Shown here in pieces: positions 1 through 5,004 of a DNA stretch of 5,004 nucleotides. The notes under the pieces are model-generated. The model saw only the letters and a program-made list of their open reading frames with translations. It ran no database searches and was not told the DNA's origin. The position numbers and the translations under genes are program-made. Each line of letters begins with the position of its first letter. Position 1 is the first letter of the stretch. The stretch comes from Candidatus Endoriftia persephone str. Hot96_1+Hot96_2 (GTDB lineage: Bacteria > Pseudomonadota > Gammaproteobacteria > Chromatiales > Chromatiaceae): assembly GCA_000168735.1 (NCBI GenBank), contig AASF01002097.1, forward strand, positions 1 through 5,004, written 5' to 3'.

Positions 1-180
1 TAAACGAATCGCCCTTGATCATCCCCCACCAGCACACTTTTAGACCATCTTGTCGCCGGGCACGTGCATGCGCCTCCGGAGGTGCGCAGAGCTGCAATCG
101 GTTCGCGCTATGTTCAATCACATCAAACTCGATACCCTTGTTTTGCAGGGAACTCTTTGAATGTATATGGCAACTGACAT
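1..180 (-). CDS. YbaK/EbsC-family aminoacyl-tRNA deacylase, N-terminal part, frameshifted, runs off the left edge
   Basis: The minus-strand start ATG (180-178) sits behind a very strong ribosome binding site. The first residues are MSVAIYIQR. A frame change (net +2 or -1) near 146-153 then gives LQNKGIEFDVIEHSANRLQ. One extra base in about 75-105 leads to HVPGDKMV, and one extra base near 42-45 leads to KSVLVGDDQGRFV at the window edge. The pattern F-L-x-x-x-G-I-x-F-D-V-x-x-H, then H-V-P-G-D-x-x-x-K-S-V, is the N-terminal half of the YbaK/EbsC fold. Family members hydrolyse mischarged tRNA such as Cys-tRNA(Pro), and the Lys after HVPGD is the usual conserved lysine. Some gammaproteobacterial proteins fuse this domain to an HDOD domain, and the missing C-terminus prevents a choice. 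The gene diverges from the methyltransferase. The short stretch around residues 20-30 between the conserved blocks is poorly resolved. The family call is fairly sure; the exact substrate is not. Confidence 0.6.
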
Positions 181-264
181 AGTCTCCTCCTCTCCTTCGA
201 CACTCCCTGGTGTGTTTAGTATTAGTTTGGCTCTTTGGCGAATCACCCACGGACTGGATACGGC
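181..264. promoter_or_regulatory. Divergent intergenic region between the deacylase and methyltransferase genes
   Basis: This 84-base spacer separates two divergently oriented starts, so both promoters should lie in it or overlap the gene starts. It contains an AT-rich patch at about 214-230. On the minus strand this patch includes TAATACT and TACTAA, which could serve as a -10 element for the deacylase. I could not match a convincing -35 element to it, and found no clear promoter or operator dyad for the methyltransferase side. The role is inferred from gene orientation. Confidence 0.35.
183..198 (-). promoter_or_regulatory. Strong ribosome binding site of the deacylase gene
   Basis: Read on the minus strand, the bases before the ATG are GAAGGAGAGGAGGAGACT. 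They carry two overlapping GGAG/GGAGG Shine-Dalgarno cores, the nearer about five bases from the start codon. This fixes the start at 180-178 and argues that the short MSVAIYIQR peptide is a real N-terminus even though the frame breaks soon after. Confidence 0.7.
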
Positions 265-1097
265 ATGATACAGAAGAAAAAAAAGCGACACCTGCAAGCA
301 GATCAGATGGACCGACATCGGCTCTACGAGCTGTCGGTACAGTGTGCCGAATCGGAGATTGATTTTTGTCGACGACACCTTCAAACGGCTGCGAGGTCAC
401 CGTGCCAAACTGCTGCGTGAGGACTTCTGCGGCACCGCCAACGTCTGCTGCGAGTGGGTAAAACGGCGCAGTAGCAACCAGGCGATCGGCATCGACCTCG
501 ATCCTGATGTGCTCAAGTGGTGGCGAAAACACCACATCGACGCGCTCAATCCTGGCACAGGTAAAACGCATCGATCTGCTGGCAAAAAGACGTGCTCAAG
601 GCAAAGACCACACCGCCCGATATCATCTCCGCAATGAATTTCAGCTACTGGCTGTTCAAGGAGCGCAAGACGCTCAAGCGCTACTTCAAGCGGGTCCAAC
701 AGCAGCTGGCTGAGGGCGGCATCCTCTTCATGGACGCCTATGGCGGCTACGACTCTTTCCGCGACATCATTGAGGAGCGTGAGATAGAGGCGGAGGGCTT
801 GCGCTTCACCTATATCTGGGAGCAGGAGAAGTACGAGCCGATCAGCGGCAGCCTGATCTGCCACATCCATTTCGACTTCCCCGACGGCTCACGCATGGAG
901 CGCGCCTTCAAGCTACGATTGGCGCCTCTTGGACCCTGGCGGAGATCCGCGAACTGCTCGATGAGGCAGGCTTCAGCCGCGTGACCTTCTACTGGCAGGG
1001 CTTCGATGAGGATGGCGAGGGCGACGGCGATTTTCAGCCAGTCGATGAAGGCGATGCCGACGCCGGCTGGATCTGCTATATCACGGCCGAGAAGTAA
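265..1097 (+). CDS. Class I SAM-dependent methyltransferase (uncharacterised family), five +1 frameshifts
   Basis: After frame repair this is a 275-residue Rossmann-fold methyltransferase. The order of motifs is: basic N-terminus MIQKKKKRH; DRHRLYELSVQ (16-26); motif I region LLREDFCGTA (49-58); acidic loop AIGIDLDPDVL (73-83) after strand 2; motif IV region DIISAMNFSYWLF (118-130); GGILFMDAYGG (150-160); CHIHFDF (198-204); and a C-terminal ELLDEAGFSRV followed by an acidic stretch ending WICYITAEK. The E-D-F-C-G-T loop replaces the usual GxGxG and is typical of a common bacterial family with no known substrate. Single extra bases fall in the T run 363-367, at CC 551-552, in the A run 584-588, and near 913 and 929. 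Removing them gives 828 bases with no internal stop. I prefer the start at 265 because family members often begin with a Lys-rich segment before this motif. TTG 235 and ATG 307 are alternatives, and no strong ribosome binding site decides between them. The 3' end overlaps the convergent mobB by 17 bases. Confidence 0.8.
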
Positions 1098-1625
1098 CCG
1101 CGCCCACCACCTGCTCCAGAATAAACGCACAGATCGCCGCTGTCATCGTTGAGATCGAACTGTGGCAGCGGTACCGACTGAGCCACCGGCCCATCACTGG
1201 CAAAGGCGATAGATCGAATCGTCCTCGGTAAACAGCAGCGGCTTGTTCAGCGACGGCCGGTGCAGTTCGATCTTGGGAAAGTGCGACGTGTCAGGAACCC
1301 CTCCACCCGCCTCAGATCGACCCTGGGCGCTGTCGAGCCGCTCGAGCATGGTTTGCAAGTCAGGATCCCCCTCCACCGGGCTCCTCCACCATCAATGCCC
1401 AACGCTGCGCGAGTGGCCAGCAACACCTGCCCCGCACCCCGCCTTGCGCAGCTCGTAGCTGTCCTTGCCCGGCTTGTCCACATCGACCTTGTGGTGGGCG
1501 TGTTTGATCACGCCAACCCGCAACCCTTGCGCCTTCAGCAGCGGGATCAGTCGCGTCAGCAGGGTGGTTTTTCCGGTGCCGCTGTAGGCGGCAAATCCGA
1601 GCAGGGGAACGGAGGCATGGATCAT
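1081..1625 (-). CDS. mobB: MobB, molybdopterin-guanine dinucleotide biosynthesis adaptor (P-loop GTPase), frameshifted
   Basis: MobB is a cytoplasmic GTP-binding protein that assists MobA in attaching GMP to molybdopterin for molybdoenzymes of the DMSO-reductase type. The repaired protein has 178 residues (E. coli MobB is about 170). It opens with a Walker A loop AAYSGTGKTT (12-21), where E. coli also has Ala in place of the first Gly. Next come GVIKHAHH and DVDKPGKDSYELRKAG, a close match to E. coli. The later blocks are AGQVLLAT, QRWALMVEE, DPDLQTMLERLD, VEGF (106-109), FPKIELHRP, IIAFASDGPV and the end AFILEQVVGAVTSRP. Extra bases are placed near 1435, 1410, in C5 1367-1371, at 1321-1323, near 1210 and near 1128, with a net +2/-1 between 1279 and 1294. 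The result is 537 bases without a stop. One oddity is that the strand before VEGF reads VDLRR where hydrophobic residues are usual, and the Lys normally after VEGF is absent. Both lie beside a frame change, so base errors are likely. The ATG at 1625-1623 was chosen for length and family fit; its ribosome binding site is weak. The gene may be read with the upstream ppdK. Confidence 0.88.
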
Positions 1626-1764
1626 TGTTGTGCCTTGTCGAGTTGCCAAAGAGGCACAGAGTTTACGGGAAAACAGGGCGATCTATCACCAACCCAGGGT
1701 AGGAGCAGCGCACCGACAGCACGAATCTAATCTTTCGCACCGTCAGTGGCGCTCCAACAGGTGA
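1626..1764. other. Short spacer between ppdK and mobB
   Basis: This 139-base gap between the ppdK stop and the mobB start, both on the minus strand, holds no gene that I can support. I see no stable GC-rich hairpin followed by a T run, so there is no sign that ppdK transcription ends here. I also found no clear promoter for mobB. Co-transcription of mobB from ppdK is possible but unproven. Confidence 0.4.
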
Positions 1765-4555
1765 TCAGGTCTTCACCGCATTCAGCGCTGCATGAGCCGC
1801 TGCCAGACGCGCCACCGGTACCCGCGGTGCAGAGCAGGAGACATAGTTGAGTCCGGCCTGGTGGCAGAAGGCGATCGACTGGGGGTGACCGCCATGTTCA
1901 CCGCAGATGCCCACTGAGAGTTCCGGCTTGACACCACGCCCCCACTCCACCGCCAGCTGCATCAGCTTGCCCACACCCTTGGCATCCAACACCTCAAAGG
2001 GGTTGTCCTGCAGGATGCCGGCCTGGTTGTACATCGGCAGGAACTTGTTCTCCGCATCCTCGCGGGAAAAGGAGAAGGTGGCCTGGGTCAGATCGTTGGT
2101 GCCAAACGAGAAGAACTCCGCCTCCTCGGCCAGGGACTCGGCACGCATGCAGGCGCGCACCACCTCAATCATTGTGCCGAAAGCGGCAGTTCAGGGCGCT
2201 GGCCGCTCTTCTGTTCCACATAGCTGCGAATCTCATCCATGTAGCCGCGTACCCGCTTCAGTTCCTCCGCGGTGCAGACCTGGGGCACCATCATCTGCGG
2301 GTGCACCTCGATGCCGATCGCTGCACACTCCGACTCCGGCTCGAGGGTGGCGCGGATCTGCATCTTGTAGATCTCAGGAAAGGTGATGCCAAGGCGTACG
2401 CCACGATGGCCGAGCATCGGGTTCACCTCGGTAAGCGCACGCACCTTTTTCCAGCATCAGGGTCTTCTTCTCGATCGCCTGCTCGACCAACTCCAGATCG
2501 ACGATATGGCGCATTGAATCGGCCTCGCTCTTCGCCGCGGAGGGGTCGTGCAGCAGGATCATCGAACCAGCCAACACCTCCATCCCGAGCACCGAACGGC
2601 GCAGGTGACTGAGCTGCTCCAGATCACTCTGCAGCTGACGTTCAGTCGGCAGAAATTCATGGATTGGCGGGTCAAGCAGGCGGATGGTCACCGGCAGCGG
2701 CGACATCACCTCGAACAGCCCCTTGAAGTCGGCGCGCTGCATCGGCAGCAGCTTATCGAGCGCCGCCTGGCGCTGTGCCTGGTCCTCGGCGACGATCATC
2801 TCGATTACCACCGGCAGCCGCTCCACCGCATTGAACATCCGCTCGGTACGGCACAGGCCAATCCCCTTGGCACCATATTTGAGCGCCCGGGCCGCATCGT
2901 TCGGCCCTGTCGGCATTCGCCATCACCCGCAGGTAGGCAACCTCGTCGGCCCAACTGCAGCAGCCGGTTGAGCTCCGCCGAGAAATCGGGCTCGACCATC
3001 GGGATCTCCCCAAGAAAGACGTTGCCGGTGCTGCCGTCGATAGTGAGCATGTCACCCTCACGAATCACCCTACCGCCCACATAGGCCTCGCGCCGCTGCA
3101 CATCCACATGGATCCCTTCGGCGCCGGCCACACAGGGCTTGCCCATACCGCGCGGCCACCACCGCAGCGTGGGAGGTCTTGCCACCACGGCTGGTAAGTA
3201 TGCCCTGAGCAGCGGAAGAAACCGTGGATATCCTCCGGCTTGGTCTCCTCCCGCAGCAGGATCACCTTCTGCCCCTGATTCTTGCCCTGAATCTCGGCCC
3301 GATCGGCATCAAACACTGCAAAGCCGGAGGCGGCACCCGGTGAGGCAGGCAATCCCTGGGCAATCGGCTCCACCCGTGCCCTTGGGGTCGAGTCGCGGGT
3401 AGAGCATCTGCTCCAGATGGGCCGGGTCGATGGCGCAGCAGCGCCTCCTCCTTGGAGAGCAGCCCCTCCTGCACCATCTCCACTGAGGTGCGCACCATCG
3501 CGATAGCGTTCATCTTACCGTTGCGGGTCTGCAGACAGTAGAGAGTGCCACGTTCGATGGTGAACTCGAAGTCCTGCACCTCCTTGTAGTGGCTCTCCAG
3601 CTTGTCGCGCAGCTCAGCCCAGCTGGCGGGCCATCTCCGGCATCTCGTCGGCCAGTTTGTCGATGGGCTTGGGGGTGCCGGATGCCAGCCACCACATCCT
3701 CACCCTGGGCATTGATCAGATACTCACCAAACAGCTTGTTCTCACCAGTACCAGTGCTTGCGGGTGAAGGCGAACGCCGCGTGGCGGAGTCATCACCGCG
3801 GTTGCCGAAGACCATGGGTGCAGACGTTGACTGCGGTGCCGTTGGCCATCTCCGGGGGTGATGTTGAACTCGCGACGATAATCCACTGGCCGCTTACCCA
3901 TCCAGGAACCGAACACCGCCTTGATCGCGATCTCCAGCTGATCGTAGGGGTCTTCAGGGAAGGCCCGGCCGGTGTGCTCCTCGAAGACCCGCAGAAAGCG
4001 TTCGCTGATCTCCTTCAAGTCATCTGCGGAAAGCCCCACATCGGCGGTCACATGGGCCTTCTGCTTGACTGCATCAAACTCCGCATCGAATAGTTCGTCG
4101 GGCACGTTCAGCGCCACTTTGCCGAACAGCTGGATGAAACGTCGGTAGGCATCGTAGCCGAAGCGGGCATCGCCAGTTTGCTCAACACACACCCTGCAAG
4201 GTGTCGGCATTCAGCCCCAGGTTGAGGATGGTGTCCATCATGCCCCGGCATCGACATCGCCGAGCCAGAGCGCACCGACACCAGCAGCGGATTCTGTGCG
4301 TCCCCAAAGCCTTTTCCAGTTGCCTGCTCAACCGCCGCCATCTGCTCACGCACCTGCGTCATCACCCCTTCCGGCAGACCCGCGACTGGTCTCTTCCAGA
4401 TATTCGAGGCAGGTCTCGGTAGTAATCACAAAACCAGGCGGCACGTTGAGCCCAAACTGAGTCATCTCGCAGAGGTTGGCCCCCTTGCCACCCAGCAGAT
4501 GTTTGTTCTTTCCATCGCCATCCTGAAACGCATAGACGTGCCGTTTACCACTCAT
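1765..4555 (-). CDS. ppdK: Pyruvate, phosphate dikinase (PPDK), full length but with about 18 frame changes
   Basis: PPDK is a cytoplasmic enzyme that reversibly converts pyruvate, ATP and phosphate to PEP, AMP and pyrophosphate. After frame repair it has 923 residues. The N-terminal ATP-grasp part shows [13 protein letters not shown] (20-32), [17 protein letters not shown] with Arg95, and LQTRNGK with Arg341. The swivelling domain carries [15 protein letters not shown] with the phosphorylated His458 (His455 in the Clostridium symbiosum enzyme). The C-terminal TIM barrel carries [11 protein letters not shown] with Arg564, [36 protein letters not shown] and GICGEHGG with the acid/base Cys878 (Cys831 in C. 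symbiosum). The Cys number is higher by 47 because of an insert, mostly between HEFLPTE and NPMLGHRG, as in other long proteobacterial PPDKs. Frame changes (mostly one extra base) lie near 4380, 4245, 4187, 3856, 3817, 3780, 3771, 3753, 3678, 3619, 3432, 3374, 3214, 3153, 2953, 2906 and 2448, with net +2/-1 near 2183. Removal leaves 2772 bases with no internal stop. The start at 4555 has a good ribosome binding site and matches family N-termini. Confidence 0.95.
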
Positions 4556-4562
4556 CTTTTCA

Positions 4563-4569
4563 CTTCCTC
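4563..4569 (-). promoter_or_regulatory. Ribosome binding site of ppdK
   Basis: On the minus strand the sequence GAGGAAG is followed by a seven-base spacer, TGAAAAG, and then the ATG of ppdK at 4555-4553. The match to the Shine-Dalgarno consensus and the spacing are both good. The next residues, [10 protein letters not shown], fit PPDK N-termini, so this start is secure. Confidence 0.7.
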
Positions 4570-4581
4570 ATGTTAGAGACG

Positions 4582-4599
4582 AAAGCCGTTTTCGGCTTT
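4582..4599 (-). other. Small perfect hairpin in the ppdK leader
   Basis: AAAGCCG and CGGCTTT form a seven-pair stem around a four-base loop, 27 bases upstream of the ppdK start codon. On the minus strand the stem ends in TTT and is then followed by CGTCTC, not a long T run. It is therefore at best a weak terminator for an upstream minus-strand transcript. It could instead be a leader stem-loop just before the ribosome binding site. Its role is not shown by the sequence. Confidence 0.45.
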
Positions 4600-4619
4600 G
4601 CAGGGTCGGACCATCTCGA

Positions 4620-4625
4620 ATAATA
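4620..4625 (-). promoter_or_regulatory. ppdK: Possible -10 element of a ppdK promoter
   Basis: TATTAT on the minus strand lies about 65 bases upstream of the ppdK start and resembles a sigma-70 -10 hexamer. The bases 17-18 positions further upstream (ATGGTG region) match a -35 box poorly, so the call is weak. If used, the transcript would include the 4582-4599 hairpin in its leader. Confidence 0.2.
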
Positions 4626-5004
4626 GACCCTTATGCTGACTGCACCATGACTTGCAGCAGGTGGATTGAATCGTGGCGATATAGATAGTCGACGTAGGAG
4701 ATAGAAGCTGCACCGCTGGAGCAAGGGTGATTTCAAGACAGGATAAGGTAGAGACGAGCAGACCTCATCAAGGCATGAGGGCCGCTCGCCTTGCCAAAAG
4801 CAAGTGGCGGATTCAGGACGGACTGTGGCCGGCGCCAAGCCGCTGCTGGCGCACAGGCACTCCACACCATACCGACCATGCCCAACAGCATACAGGGAGA
4901 GTGACGATGGCTCGGCGACATAGACGATGTCTGCATTGTTTGAAGTACAGATTCACTATCGCATCAGGATCAGGATCAAGGCTGATTCGCGCCGTAAATT
5001 CAAT
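4626..5004. other. Right-hand region without an identifiable gene
   Basis: No reading frame here translates into a protein I recognise. On the plus strand, one frame stays open from 4685 to the window edge. It could start at ATG 4775 or at ATG 4907, the latter preceded by AGGGAGA about seven bases upstream. The predicted protein is rich in Arg, His and Cys and looks like non-coding sequence. On the minus strand, the frame entering at 5004 begins with IEFTARISLDPDPDAIV and then NLYFKQC, which looks protein-like. It decays into an unlikely composition after about position 4930 and stops near 4813. Given the frequent extra bases elsewhere, the 3' end of a minus-strand gene or the 5' end of a divergent gene could be hidden here. 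The rest, about 4626-4810, looks like intergenic or upstream sequence of ppdK. Confidence 0.35.
4963..4980. repeat. Three tandem hexamers (ATCAGG, ATCAGG, ATCAAG)
   Basis: Two perfect copies and one copy with a single mismatch stand in direct tandem. A hexamer repeat keeps any reading frame. On the minus strand it reads as the LDPDPD part of the possible coding tail; on the plus strand it can read as alternating Arg-Ile. It is short and could arise by simple slippage, so no function is assigned. Confidence 0.5.

Noticed and set aside
397..870. Minus-strand open frame of 157 codons across the methyltransferase
   Set aside because: It is antisense to clear methyltransferase motifs on the plus strand and is a compositional shadow in GC-rich sequence.
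1720..1741. Inverted-repeat-like sequence GCACGAA / TTCGCAC after ppdK as a terminator
   Set aside because: Only four central base pairs (CGAA/TTCG) actually match and no T run follows, so a stable terminator is not supported.
2446..2450. A run of five A on the minus strand of ppdK as a programmed slippage site
   Set aside because: The following frame continues the normal PPDK sequence at a conserved block, so full-length protein needs only one extra base removed. The site is one of many similar changes.
3589..3861. Plus-strand open frame antisense to ppdK
   Set aside because: It lies wholly inside conserved PPDK coding sequence on the other strand, has low-complexity Pro/Arg/Ser composition and resembles no family. 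It is a shadow frame.
265..4555. Genome-wide programmed +1 frameshifting, as known in Euplotes, as an explanation for the many frame changes
   Set aside because: The shift sites share no common codon, stop codon or slippery motif, and lie in very different contexts. Bacterial programmed frameshifting is rare and site-specific. A sequence artefact explains the data more simply.
1765..4555. ppdK as a decayed pseudogene
   Set aside because: All active-site residues (Arg95, Arg341, His458, Arg564, Cys878) and family motifs are intact. There are no substituted stop codons, and neighbouring unrelated genes show the same kind and density of frame changes.
4733..4936. Minus-strand frame starting MQTSS that contains a hydrophobic stretch like a signal peptide (CMLLGMVGMVWSACA)
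   Set aside because: No ribosome binding site stands before it, the part after the hydrophobic stretch resembles no protein, and overlapping frames on both strands are equally open. Chance is likely.

Overview
The window reads as a piece of a gammaproteobacterial chromosome carrying four ordinary housekeeping or accessory-metabolism genes. The assignment to Gammaproteobacteria is an inference. It rests on the close resemblance of the reconstructed MobB to the E. coli protein (as I remember that sequence) and on the proteobacterial form of the pyruvate phosphate dikinase (PPDK). I cannot name the species.

Layout from left to right. Positions 1-180 hold the start of a minus-strand gene for a YbaK/EbsC-type aminoacyl-tRNA deacylase, which runs off the left edge. 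An 84-base divergent spacer follows (181-264). A plus-strand class I SAM-dependent methyltransferase occupies 265-1097. It converges on, and its 3' end overlaps, a minus-strand mobB (1081-1625; molybdopterin-guanine dinucleotide biosynthesis adaptor GTPase). After a 139-base gap, a full-length minus-strand ppdK lies at 1765-4555 (pyruvate, phosphate dikinase, 923 residues after frame repair). The right end, 4556-5004, is a leader and spacer region with a ribosome binding site, a small hairpin and a hexamer repeat. It may contain the edge of one more gene that I could not identify.

The dominant property of the window is that none of the four genes is readable in a single frame. Each becomes a full-length, motif-complete protein with no internal stop if about one base is removed every 120 bases. 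I place 30 single-base excesses plus three places with a net +2/-1 change. After removing them the three complete genes have lengths divisible by three: 828, 537 and 2772 bases. The changes are almost all in the insertion direction, hit unrelated genes on both strands alike, and leave catalytic residues intact. I read this mainly as a sequence-quality or consensus artefact, not as gene decay or programmed frameshifting.

The genes do not form an evident common pathway. PPDK interconverts pyruvate and PEP, MobB serves molybdenum cofactor maturation, the deacylase edits mischarged tRNA, and the methyltransferase has no known substrate. ppdK and mobB lie in the same direction and could be co-transcribed. 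I found no RNA gene, CRISPR array, insertion sequence or phage signature, and no convincing new biological system.
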